A stretch of DNA of 29,714 nt from Methanobacteriota archaeon (GTDB lineage: Archaea > Thermoplasmatota > Thermoplasmata > UBA10834). Positions 15,706 through 22,754 of this stretch are shown piece after piece. The stretch spans positions 1 to 29,714 of the forward strand of contig JAABQR010000114.1 of the NCBI GenBank assembly GCA_011391345.1, read 5' to 3'. Under the pieces are notes generated by a model, which worked only from the letters and a program-made list of their open reading frames with translations, was not told the DNA's origin and did no database searches. How positions within the stretch are numbered: the first letter of the stretch is position 1; each line of letters begins with the position of its first letter. Position numbers and translations under genes: made by a program.

Positions 15706-16119
15706 ATGACGATAGTCAGCATATCGGTGCCACAAGATCTCCTCAAGCGGTTCGACGAGGTCTCATTGTCTAAGGGGTTCATGACGAGGTCCGACTCGGT
15801 CAGGGAGGCGATGCGGACAGTCATAGATGAGGACGAGTGGGAGGACTCGGAGGGGGAGAACCAGGTAGTCATCACGATGGTCTATGACGAACTGGGTCCG
15901 CGGGGCGAGCTCTCCGTGTTGCAGCACAGGTACGAGGAGATCCAGATGATGCTGCACCTGCACCTCGAGAAGGGCCAATGCATGGAGGTCTTCATCGCGC
16001 GGGGATCGAACACGGTCCTTCGGGAAATCCTCGGGAAGATCAGGAAGGTCAAAGGCGTGCGGTCTATCCGGTTCATATCCACATCAACGCCACCGCTCGG
16101 ACTGTCAAGCCACCGCTGA
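15706..16119 (+). CDS. NikR-like ribbon-helix-helix metalloregulator
   Basis: 137 residues. An N-terminal ribbon-helix-helix DNA-binding domain (IVSISVPQDLLKRFDE, MTRSDSVREAM) is followed by an ACT-like metal-sensing domain (about 52-130). Candidate nickel ligands are H74, H84, H86 and C92. The HxH and C spacing matches E. coli NikR (H87, H89, C95), but H74 to H84 is one residue shorter than H76 to H87. The ATG is supported by GGAG about 9 nt upstream and by the RHH start; the longer open frame upstream overlaps the PHP gene. It probably represses nickel-uptake or hydrogenase genes and may control itself. No nickel transporter lies in this window, but hypE and a hydrogenase protease lie 12 kb downstream. 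Confidence 0.85.
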   Translation: MTIVSISVPQDLLKRFDEVSLSKGFMTRSDSVREAMRTVIDEDEWEDSEGENQVVITMVYDELGPRGELSVLQHRYEEIQMMLHLHLEKGQCMEVFIARGSNTVLREILGKIRKVKGVRSIRFISTSTPPLGLSSHR

Positions 16120-16182
16120 TTGACGCAGCGAAGACTAGCCTCGTGACCGGTGACCCGACGGAACTGTCCGACCTTCAGACCA

Positions 16183-17400
16183 TCACTTGCTGATTCGCAT
16201 CCAGCCGCAGGTCAATAGGTTGTAGAGGACCAGGAACTCCCCCCATCCGGTGTCGTCGGCGAACGAGACTGTGCAGTACTCTTCGTAATGAATCCTCCAG
16301 GCGTCGTTGTGCGACCCCCAGTATATGGAGACTCCCCCACAAGCCGCGGTCGTGTCCGTGTTGTACACGTACTTGACCGCGCCCTCGATCAAATCCATCA
16401 TGGCCTGCGTGGTCTCCATGAGCTCAATGTCTTCTGCCAGCTCTGGGTCGTCCATGAGATGCCTCCCGAGGTCCACCATGTCGACCTGGTAGTGAGAGCC
16501 GCACGAGACATAGTAGCTGTCCCTCAGAGCAATCCTGTAGTTGTAAGTGTAATCCAGGAGACCGTCGGTCATCTGCGCGACCCAGTCAGTCAACACGCCC
16601 AGACCATCCGCAATCTCCATCACGTCCACGACGCCCAGTGTGCAGTACCATGCCCACGAGAGAGGCTCGTATGCCTGTATCCATCCGTCGACCATGTCGG
16701 CAGCCACCTGGTCAGGCGTCCTCGACGGGTCGAGCGCGACCGGGGTGAACATCAGGTCGTACGGGAATCCGTCCCCGGCCACCAGCTCCTCAGATGCCAC
16801 GAGCAGCTCGACAAGCCCGGTCTGCGCGGCCTGATAGGCCATCTCTATGCTCGAGCAAGAGCACGCGTCGAATGCGAGGATATCGATATACACTCCTGCG
16901 CCGACTATGGCATCCTCCATCTCCTGGAGCGTTATGCAGTCGCCGTCAGAGGAGTCGTCCCAGCAGAACCCCCTCCACGCGCTGCCGTGGTCCCATGGGA
17001 TGACCACCAGATGGTCGGCGGGATAGTATGTGTTGACCTCGGTCAGGAACCACTGGAATGTGTCGCCATCCCCGAAGTTCATCTCAGGATAGGTCTCGAC
17101 GGTCTCGTAACAACCACCGGATATCTCGACCCGCTCGACTCCGTCCTCGCTGAGCCAGTCGACTACGGCCACGATGTTGAGCCCGTCACTTGCGGGGATG
17201 TTCAGAAGGTACGGAAGGCTAGGATCCTCCCAGTACATCTCAAGGTTGCAGTCCGCATCTACATAGAGCGCGATTGTCCAAGTCCCGTTCGATTCAGTTG
17301 TGATTCCATCGCCGAGGTTCTTGCCCAATGAGACACCGGGCACTAGCAGAACGAAGGCGAGAATTGTACATGCCGCAAGGCTACCACGTCTAACCTCCAA
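16183..17400 (-). CDS. Secreted clostripain-like cysteine peptidase (family C11)
   Basis: 405 residues with a Sec-type signal peptide at about 1-26 (VRRGSLAACTILAFVLLVPG, then VSLG). The catalytic His is H138 in IPWDHGSAW and the catalytic Cys is C180 in LAFDACSC, the two hallmarks of clostripain-family C11 peptidases. It probably cleaves proteins after basic residues outside the cell. Cys-rich regions suggest disulfides. It starts at TTG 17400 with GGGGGG 7 nt upstream; an in-frame TAG just beyond excludes a longer form. It is divergent from a secreted M28 peptidase and convergent with the NikR-like gene. Confidence 0.87.
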   Translation of the reverse strand: MEVRRGSLAACTILAFVLLVPGVSLGKNLGDGITTESNGTWTIALYVDADCNLEMYWEDPSLPYLLNIPASDGLNIVAVVDWLSEDGVERVEISGGCYETVETYPEMNFGDGDTFQWFLTEVNTYYPADHLVVIPWDHGSAWRGFCWDDSSDGDCITLQEMEDAIVGAGVYIDILAFDACSCSSIEMAYQAAQTGLVELLVASEELVAGDGFPYDLMFTPVALDPSRTPDQVAADMVDGWIQAYEPLSWAWYCTLGVVDVMEIADGLGVLTDWVAQMTDGLLDYTYNYRIALRDSYYVSCGSHYQVDMVDLGRHLMDDPELAEDIELMETTQAMMDLIEGAVKYVYNTDTTAACGGVSIYWGSHNDAWRIHYEEYCTVSFADDTGWGEFLVLYNLLTCGWMRISK

Positions 17401-17422
17401 TATGATTCCCCCCTACTAGATC

Positions 17423-17444
17423 GGGGTATACCCTGAGGTACCCC
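17423..17444. repeat. Nested palindromes upstream of the C11 peptidase
   Basis: GGGTATACCC (17424-17433) is a perfect 10-bp palindrome, and GGGGTA (17423-17428) also pairs with TACCCC (17439-17444). It lies 23-44 bp upstream of the TTG start, between the likely TATA and the ribosome site, so it could be an operator. Confidence 0.45.
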
Positions 17445-17465
17445 ACGGTTTCGAAACGTCGCTTA

Positions 17466-17477
17466 CGCTATTAAACG
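17466..17477 (-). promoter_or_regulatory. TATA-like element of the C11 peptidase gene
   Basis: On the minus strand this reads CGTTTAATAGCG, 66-77 bp upstream of the TTG start, giving a leader of about 40 nt that retains the GGGGGG ribosome site. The remaining divergent DNA up to 17684 holds no gene; CTTTATTG at 17620-17627 may be the TATA of the M28 gene. Confidence 0.4.
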
Positions 17478-17684
17478 ATGACCGTCCCGTGAACTGTTTT
17501 CAACGGTAGCAGAGAATGACGCGGAAAGAGTCTGTCAAGACGGTCCACGGGCTTACAAGGGGGTGCGTCCTCGGTTTTCTCGCTGCCTTCTGATGGATTC
17601 AATCTTGTCCCAATCAATTCTTTATTGCGTCAGTCGATACGAGCTCGACTCTTCCTGATGTGCATTGGGGAGGTAAGAGGGGAT

Positions 17685-19868
17685 ATGTTGGACAAGAGAT
17701 TACCTAGAATTGTCATATGCGCAGCCTTGGCGATCATCATGGCATTGCCCGTTTCGGCATTGGCCACCAAGAACCAGACAGTAGACTGGAATGCCGCGGT
17801 AGTGGCAAAGCTCGATATGATGTATGCCGAAGAGATCATCGAGACTGTGTGCGCGATGGGGGACAGCTCCTTGGGGTTCAGGGGGGCCGGAGGCCCTGCT
17901 GACCATCAGGTGGCGTCGTACATCGTGGAACAGATGGATGAGATAGGTCTCTCGGACGTAGCCAAGGAGGAAGTTCCGCTCGATGCTTGGGAGTTCAGGT
18001 CCGCGTACCTGGAAGTGCCAGGAATGAGCAGGATCACCGCAGCGTCGTTCGGCGGGTTCCCCGGGACAGATGACCAGGGCACGGACTACGCCAACGAGGC
18101 TATAGATGCTGAGATCGTCTGGGTTAACAACGGGTACGCGAGCGACTACATCGGGAAGAACGTTGAGGGCAAGATAGTCCTCGCGAACTGGATCGGGTAC
18201 GACTACTGGGTCGACTCGATGGCGTACGGCGCCATGGAGAACGGCGCCGCGGGCATGGTCGTCACGACGATAGACTCGAACGTGGGCCAGGACGAATCCG
18301 CCCTGTCGTGCCACGACGGGCTCTATGTGCCCGGGTTCCCGCCGCTGATCTCTATCGCGAAGGAGGACGCCCAGATCATAGTCGATCGGCTGGAGTCAGG
18401 GGAGAAGGTCACCGCCACGATGTACAGTGACATCGTGAAGACGCCGGATGACTTGGGAGGCGTCGGGTACAATGTGGTAGGTATGCTCCCGGGGAAGAAC
18501 TACGGGAAGCCCCAGGATGAGTTCGTGATATTCGGCCCACACCACGACGCGTGGTTCCAGGGAGCGATGGACGACACCTCTGGCATCGCTGCGATGCTTG
18601 TAATCGCGAAGGCGATGGCCGAGGTGTGCGAGGAGGACAAGGTCGCCCCTGAGCGCACAATCATATTCACCTCACACACAGCCGAGGAGTACGGTATCGA
18701 TGACACGTACTACGATTGGTGCTACGGTGCCAACTACCAGATAACCGTCGAGCACCCGGATTGGGCCGGCAGAAGCGTCGCCTACCTGTGCATGGAGCTC
18801 ATGGGCATGGCGGGAGAACCGGTCTACGTGAACTGCGTGCCGGAGTTGTACAGTTTCGTGAAGCAGGTGTTCGCAGCTAACATTGACAACCTGCCGTATG
18901 GAGCGTCCGCAGACAACAACATACACACATGGGCGGACAGCTGGACATTCTCCGCTGCGGGCCTGCCGAGCCTGGAGTTCGAGACGGTCTCAGACGAGTG
19001 GGAGACATACTACTACCACACGCAGTGCGATGCGCCGGAGATCATAGACTACGCCTATCTGAGGCAGTGCTTCGCCGTAATCTCCGACATGACGACAAGG
19101 ATGGCGACGTACACAATCGCGCCGTACAACTTCGAGACGCTCGCGACCGACCTGAATTCGCACCTGCTCTTGGACGAGGAACTATGGGGTGTCGCTGCTC
19201 TGGATGAGATATACGAGTACTTTGAGATGAGCACGGAGAACAGGGACAAGCTTGTGAGCGAGGCGGCGAGATTCTCCGAGAACTCGGCCGCGCTCAAGGA
19301 AGCCCTTGCGGTAGCCAACCTTGCGAAAGCTTCAGAGATCAACACCGAGTTGATGTCCATCGTCAAGACGCTTGACACCTCGCTGATAGCCATAGGTGTC
19401 TGGGAGCAGGATTGGTATCCCTACCAGCAGCCGATAAACGACGTGTACCATCTCTGGTGGGGCCTGCAGGATCTCTGGGCCAAGATGGCGGGGACCGGGG
19501 ATAGCATGGGTCTGGGCACTCTCAACTGGGTTGGGATGACCTGGTACTACGACTACTCGTCGTACCTCAACTACATGGATCAGAGGGATCGCCTGACAGG
19601 TGATAGAGTGGCCTCATGGGGTCTTCAGACGCACCTGCAGCCCGCAGTCGATATCTGGCAGGAGTACGACGCCCTCAGGAGCGTGAAGGGACCGGACGGG
19701 CCGACTTTCCAGGATGTGCTCTGGGTAGTGCCATCACTGGAGACCGTGCTGGGCGGAACCGCGCTCGTGCAGCTCGAAGACGCCTTCGTCCTCATGTGGA
19801 CCGCCATAGAGGATGCCAACGGCCAGATAGAGGGCCTGATCGACAGCATATCGGCAGGTGCAGAGTGA
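17685..19868 (+). CDS. Secreted M28-family metallopeptidase with PA domain
   Basis: 727 residues with a signal peptide (about 1-28). A protease-associated domain insertion (about 90-230) is followed by the M28 catalytic domain. Zinc ligands align with glutamate carboxypeptidase II: H286-x-D288, D296 in GAMDDTSG, E334/E335 in TAEEYG, and H445 in YYYHTQCD. The D453 equivalent appears to be Glu in CMELMG, common in aminopeptidases. About 250 extra C-terminal residues, rich in Trp and Tyr, resemble a dimerisation region. It likely trims peptides made by the neighbouring endopeptidase. ATG 17685 is chosen because GAGGGGAT precedes it and the signal peptide then starts properly. Confidence 0.87.
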   Translation: MLDKRLPRIVICAALAIIMALPVSALATKNQTVDWNAAVVAKLDMMYAEEIIETVCAMGDSSLGFRGAGGPADHQVASYIVEQMDEIGLSDVAKEEVPLDAWEFRSAYLEVPGMSRITAASFGGFPGTDDQGTDYANEAIDAEIVWVNNGYASDYIGKNVEGKIVLANWIGYDYWVDSMAYGAMENGAAGMVVTTIDSNVGQDESALSCHDGLYVPGFPPLISIAKEDAQIIVDRLESGEKVTATMYSDIVKTPDDLGGVGYNVVGMLPGKNYGKPQDEFVIFGPHHDAWFQGAMDDTSGIAAMLVIAKAMAEVCEEDKVAPERTIIFTSHTAEEYGIDDTYYDWCYGANYQITVEHPDWAGRSVAYLCMELMGMAGEPVYVNCVPELYSFVKQVFAANIDNLPYGASADNNIHTWADSWTFSAAGLPSLEFETVSDEWETYYYHTQCDAPEIIDYAYLRQCFAVISDMTTRMATYTIAPYNFETLATDLNSHLLLDEELWGVAALDEIYEYFEMSTENRDKLVSEAARFSENSAALKEALAVANLAKASEINTELMSIVKTLDTSLIAIGVWEQDWYPYQQPINDVYHLWWGLQDLWAKMAGTGDSMGLGTLNWVGMTWYYDYSSYLNYMDQRDRLTGDRVASWGLQTHLQPAVDIWQEYDALRSVKGPDGPTFQDVLWVVPSLETVLGGTALVQLEDAFVLMWTAIEDANGQIEGLIDSISAGAE

Positions 19869-19889
19869 GGTGCGAACACATCGCCTGAG

Positions 19890-19913
19890 AAACCCCTTAA
19901 CTCTTCTCATTTT
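19890..19913. repeat. Recurring 3'-end element, copy 2
   Basis: AAACCCCTTAAC, six bases, then CATTTT, 21 nt past the M28 stop in the convergent gap with tRNA-Glu. The same layout recurs at 20680-20703. It is possibly a transcription end signal. Confidence 0.55.
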
Positions 19914-20000
19914 CCTCGTCTGTTCGCATTCCCTGAAGGGGATACCCGTTGCCGCTCTCTCAGCGGTGCTCGAGAATTGAGATTGGGATGCGGCGGAAAG

Positions 20001-20101
20001 TGCTCCCGCCGGGATTTGAACCCGGGTATCGAGCTTTCCCTGGCGCTCCGAAGGAGCACCGCGAGAGGCTCGAATGATTGGCCGGACTACACTACAGGAG
20101 C
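20001..20101 (-). tRNA. tRNA-Glu(CTC) with intron
   Basis: The acceptor stem GCTCCTG pairs with CGGGAGC, the T arm is CCGGG-TTCAAAT-CCCGG, and the anticodon stem is CGAGC/GCTCG with anticodon CTC at 20065-20063. The D-arm sequence (GTGTAGTCCGGCCAATCAT) is typical of archaeal tRNA-Glu. A 26-nt intron interrupts the loop between positions 37 and 38. The mature RNA is 75 nt without CCA, which is not encoded. Confidence 0.95.
20036..20061 (-). other. tRNA-Glu intron (26 nt, bulge-helix-bulge)
   Basis: The exon CTCT (positions 32-35) pairs with AGGG near the intron's 3' end to form the 4-bp central helix. The two 3-nt bulges CG^C and AA^A are each cut between their second and third base. The intron then folds as GGTGCTCC-TTC-GGAGCGCC. 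This is the canonical substrate of the archaeal splicing endonuclease. Confidence 0.92.
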
Positions 20102-20127
20102 CTGGTGACTCCAAGCAAACGAAATGT

Positions 20128-20137
20128 CTTACATAAA
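20128..20137 (-). promoter_or_regulatory. TATA box of tRNA-Glu
   Basis: On the minus strand this reads TTTATGTAAG, about 27-36 bp upstream of the tRNA 5' end. Confidence 0.6.
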
Positions 20138-20169
20138 CCTTTGGGGCCGCCCCGGCTCTAGGGCGAGGG

Positions 20170-20197
20170 GAGGCCCAAGACCTGAATATCGGGCCTC
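20170..20197. repeat. Inverted repeat GAGGCCC/GGGCCTC
   Basis: A perfect 7-bp dyad with a 14-nt spacer between tRNA-Glu and the small exported-protein gene. The element CTCTAGGG also occurs twice nearby (20154-20161 and 20195-20202). Function unknown. Confidence 0.45.
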
Positions 20198-20204
20198 TAG
20201 GGGT

Positions 20205-20244
20205 CACTTTTCAGGAAAGTGAGAACGTTCCGGGCACTTTTCAG
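20205..20244. repeat. Direct repeat CACTTTTCAG, 30 bp apart
   Basis: Exact 10-mers at 20205-20214 and 20235-20244. The first copy is also half of a hairpin, CACTTT-TCAGG-AAAGTG. Both lie just upstream of the TATA-like CCAAATACC (20252-20260) of the next gene, a good position for activator or repressor sites. Confidence 0.5.
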
Positions 20245-20348
20245 CATAGGTCCAAATACCCTTTCACCGAAGGTTGACTCAAGAGGCGCGAAGGGCGGAA
20301 GGGGTCTCCCCCCTGCCCGTAGCGCCGAAGAAGGAGAGGTGAACAAAG

Positions 20349-20654
20349 ATGAAGGCAACGATGATAGTCGCGATCGTGGGAGTCGTCGCGGTCCTCGGCT
20401 TCGCCGGGGTCGCGGCAGCGAGCGGCGCCCTGACCGCATCTTCGAGCTCGGACACGAGTCCGGACTCGGGATCGAAGAAGGGGTTGGGCTCGGCCGACGG
20501 CGACGGGCACAAGAACATGTGGCAGCACATGTGGCAGTGGATGTTCGGCGGCGAGACGACGCAGACGCCCCACGAGTTCAACTATGACTACAACTACTCG
20601 TACGACTACGATGTAGTCATCGACTGCCCCGCGGCCAACTGCACCTGCAGCTGA
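20349..20654 (+). CDS. Small exported protein of unknown function
   Basis: 101 residues; I do not recognise the family. Residues 1-25 form a signal peptide or membrane anchor (hydrophobic MIVAIVGVVAVLGFAGVAAA). A Ser/Asp/Gly-rich linker follows (to about 55), then a Met/Trp/His segment (HKNMWQHMWQWMFGG, about 54-68), then a Tyr/Asn/Asp segment (NYDYNYSYDYD, about 78-88), and a Cys-ending tail (CPAANCTCS). GAGAGGTGAAC just upstream of the ATG is a strong ribosome site. Outside the cell, the Met/His/Cys residues could bind metal or haem, and the Tyr-rich strand could self-associate; both ideas are inference. It stands alone, with its own repeat-rich promoter region. Confidence 0.75.
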   Translation: MKATMIVAIVGVVAVLGFAGVAAASGALTASSSSDTSPDSGSKKGLGSADGDGHKNMWQHMWQWMFGGETTQTPHEFNYDYNYSYDYDVVIDCPAANCTCS

Positions 20655-20679
20655 GCGGGGGCGGCCACACCAACTCATC

Positions 20680-20703
20680 AAACCCCTTAACACCATTCAT
20701 TTT
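20680..20703. repeat. Recurring 3'-end element, copy 3
   Basis: AAACCCCTTAAC, six bases, then CATTTT, 25 nt past the stop of the small exported-protein gene and in the convergent gap with nadE. It is identical in both blocks to the copy at 19890-19913, with an unrelated 6-nt spacer. Confidence 0.55.
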
Positions 20704-20750
20704 GATTCTGACCGACGGTTCTCTCGAAGGAACTTCCATCCGACCGGACT

Positions 20751-21569
20751 TCAGATATCCTCATCCCCTTCGCGCCAATCGAGCCCTGGTGTCCTCAGCC
20801 CTATCTTGGCGACGGCGGGGAACTTGCGCTTGTGCGAGCTCAGCCTGACCATCTTCGAGACCCGCTCGACATCCTGCAGGGACGCTTCAGCCCTCCTAGC
20901 CACGTCCTTCTCGGGCAACCCCTGTTCTATTCCCAGGAGGATCGCGTCCAACCTGTCGTAGGTGATACCCATCTCCCCCTCGTCCGTCTGCCCCTTCCAC
21001 AGTCCGGCAGATGGTGCCTTCTTGATGATCTTGGCGGGGATTCCCAACCTCCGAGCGAGTTCCCTGACCTCGGTCTTGTAGAGGTCGCCGATAGGTTCCA
21101 GATCCGCCCCTCCGTCCCCGTGCTTGGTGAAGTATCCGACGAGAAGTTCGCTCTTGTTCGATGTCCCAAGGACAAGCCTCGACTCTGCCGCGGCGCGGTG
21201 GTACAACAGTATCATCCTGCACCTAGCCTTCACATTCGCCAGTGCCATCCTGTCGGCTCGGCTCCCAATCGTCTTCCTGAACGCCTCCACGGCGTCGCTG
21301 ATATCCAATATCTCGTATCTCACGCCCTCGGTTTCGCACAACTGTTTGGCGTCCCCCAAGTCTTCCTTGGGCGAGTCCCTCTCGGGCAAGAGTAGCCCGA
21401 GGACCCGTTCCTTGCCGACCGCATTGGCAGCTAGTCTGAGGACGACTGCTGAGTCAATCCCCCCACTGACCCCTAGGACGTACCCCTTGGCCCCGGTCTT
21501 CCTCAACTTCTCCGCTAGGAAGTGCTCGATGACCTTGTCGGTGCCGTCCTTGAGTTCAGGCGACATCAT
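20751..21569 (-). CDS. nadE: NAD+ synthetase, ammonia-type catalytic subunit
   Basis: Adenylates nicotinate adenine dinucleotide and amidates it to NAD+. 272 residues, one PP-loop ATP pyrophosphatase domain with SGGIDS at 35-40. Further family blocks are LVLGTSNKSELLVGYFTKHGDGGADLEPI and the PSAGLWKGQTDE loop. There is no fused glutaminase domain, so by itself it should use ammonia, but a nitrilase-family protein resembling that domain is encoded divergently 86 bp away. The ATG at 21569 has no Shine-Dalgarno and lies about 23-32 bp from a TATA box, so the mRNA is probably leaderless. A second ATG follows immediately. Confidence 0.94.
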   Translation of the reverse strand: MMSPELKDGTDKVIEHFLAEKLRKTGAKGYVLGVSGGIDSAVVLRLAANAVGKERVLGLLLPERDSPKEDLGDAKQLCETEGVRYEILDISDAVEAFRKTIGSRADRMALANVKARCRMILLYHRAAAESRLVLGTSNKSELLVGYFTKHGDGGADLEPIGDLYKTEVRELARRLGIPAKIIKKAPSAGLWKGQTDEGEMGITYDRLDAILLGIEQGLPEKDVARRAEASLQDVERVSKMVRLSSHKRKFPAVAKIGLRTPGLDWREGDEDI

Positions 21570-21591
21570 CGGCGTTGTGATGGCATGGTCT

Positions 21592-21601
21592 GGATATATC
21601 C
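21592..21601 (-). promoter_or_regulatory. TATA box of nadE
   Basis: GGATATATCC is a perfect 10-bp palindrome, 23-32 bp upstream of the nadE ATG. In the same gap TAAACAATAATC (21631-21642) is the likely element for the nitrilase gene. The 86-bp divergent gap thus holds both promoters and leaves little or no leader on either side. Confidence 0.6.
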
Positions 21602-21655
21602 GTTATGGTCGCGCAAGGGCTCATTGACCGTAAACAATAATCTACGGGCACGACG

Positions 21656-22495
21656 ATGTTGTCGCAGATGGCAGGAACAATAGTCACGCTCGCCCAAGTG
21701 GTATGTCAACTCCACGACAAGGAGACCAATCTGAAGCGCATGTCAACTGTCGTGCGCAAGACCCGGGGGAAGATCGTCGTGTTCCCGGAGATGAACCTCA
21801 CAGGATACCTTCCGAGGGACGACCTGTTCAAACTGGCCGAGACGATGTCAGGCCCGAGTGTCAAGGCAGTATCCAAGCTCGCGAAGGAGACGAGGAAGGA
21901 CATCGTATTCGGGGCGCCGATCAAGGATGAGAAGATCCACGGGCATATCTTCAACTCCTGCGTCCTGGCAGCCGGTGATGGTAGACTCTTCAGATACGAC
22001 AAGATGTACCTGCCCAACTTCGGCCCCTTCGAGGAGCGGGTCTTCTTCTCTCACGGCAAGAGTGCCGTGGTGGCTCAGGGATTGCATGCGAGGCTGGGCC
22101 TCATGGTCTGCTATGACATGTTCTTCCCCGAGCTGGCGAAGCTCGAGTCGCTCCTTGGCGCGCAGATGCTCGTGGACATCTCAGCTGCCCCGACGACGTC
22201 GAAGCTGAGCTTCCAGAGGGTGATGCCTGCAAGGGCGGTCGAGAACGGTGTGTTCCTGGCGTACGCCAACATGGTCGGTGTCCACGGCTCCCTCGTATTC
22301 GGCGGTGGCAGCGTCCTCTACGGTCCCAGAGGCGACGCCCTGGCTGCAGCCAAGGAGCTGGATGAAGAGGTCCTGGAGCAGGAGGTCGATTTCGCAGACC
22401 TAGAGATCGTCCGCAGGTTCAGGCCGCTGCTGAGGGACAGCCGACCAGAGATACTGGACAGTTTGGCTGACGCCCTCAGGGGCGGCGGAGCCTGA
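21656..22495 (+). CDS. Nitrilase-superfamily amidohydrolase, probable glutaminase partner of NadE
   Basis: 279 residues. The carbon-nitrogen hydrolase triad is E45 (FPEMNLTGY), K116 (RYDKMYLPNFGPFEER) and C152 (MVCYDMFFPE). The segment after the lysine, LPNFGPFEERVFF, closely resembles the LPNYGVFDE-type segment of the glutaminase domain fused to NAD synthetase in bacteria and eukaryotes. With nadE transcribed divergently from the same short promoter region, the best guess is glutamine hydrolysis to supply ammonia for NAD+ synthesis. Start ATG 21656; ATG 21668 (MAGTIVTLAQ) is also plausible and aligns better with family N-termini. Other amidase functions are not excluded. Confidence 0.85.
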   Translation: MLSQMAGTIVTLAQVVCQLHDKETNLKRMSTVVRKTRGKIVVFPEMNLTGYLPRDDLFKLAETMSGPSVKAVSKLAKETRKDIVFGAPIKDEKIHGHIFNSCVLAAGDGRLFRYDKMYLPNFGPFEERVFFSHGKSAVVAQGLHARLGLMVCYDMFFPELAKLESLLGAQMLVDISAAPTTSKLSFQRVMPARAVENGVFLAYANMVGVHGSLVFGGGSVLYGPRGDALAAAKELDEEVLEQEVDFADLEIVRRFRPLLRDSRPEILDSLADALRGGGA

Positions 22496-22539
22496 AGGTG
22501 CCAGCGACTCGGCCCGAGCTCTGTCCGGGGGCGGATATT

Positions 22540-22548
22540 CTTAAATAT
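22540..22548 (+). promoter_or_regulatory. TATA box of tRNA-Ser
   Basis: CTTAAATAT lies 26-34 bp upstream of the tRNA 5' end, in a gap otherwise free of coding sequence. Confidence 0.65.
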
Positions 22549-22573
22549 TGACAGCCGTTTGATGGTCACCCAA

Positions 22574-22683
22574 GCTGAGGTGGCCCAGCCCGGTAAGGCG
22601 CGAGCCTGGAAGCTCCGTTGGATGTGCCAGCGAGCTCGTGGCGCGTTAGCGCCTCGGGAGTTCAAATCTCCCCCTCAGCGCCA
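22574..22683 (+). tRNA. tRNA-Ser(GGA) with intron, CCA encoded
   Basis: The acceptor is GCTGAGG/CCTCAGC, the T arm GGGAG-TTCAAAT-CTCCC, and the discriminator G is followed by an encoded CCA (22681-22683). The anticodon stem is CGAGC/GCTCG with anticodon GGA (22608-22610). A long variable arm, GGCGC-GTTA-GCGCC, is typical of serine tRNAs. A 21-nt intron sits between positions 37 and 38. Confidence 0.95.
22612..22632 (+). other. tRNA-Ser intron (21 nt, bulge-helix-bulge)
   Basis: The exon CTGG (positions 32-35) pairs with CCAG near the intron's 3' end as the 4-bp central helix. The bulges AA^G and CG^A fit cleavage between their second and third bases. The inner hairpin is short and imperfect, unlike that of the tRNA-Glu intron. 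Confidence 0.9.
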
Positions 22684-22710
22684 TATCCTCCTGAAGTCCG
22701 TGCGGCATTC

Positions 22711-22728
22711 GGGCAAGGTATTTTGCCC
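22711..22728. repeat. Inverted repeat GGGCAA/TTGCCC before the sensor kinase
   Basis: A perfect 6-bp dyad around GGTATT, 27 nt before the kinase ATG and 27 nt after tRNA-Ser. The spacer contains the most TATA-like bases of this gap, so it may be an operator over the kinase promoter; a tRNA 3'-end role is the alternative. Confidence 0.45.
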
Positions 22729-22754
22729 ACTAGGGCGATGTAAGCCTTCTGAAC

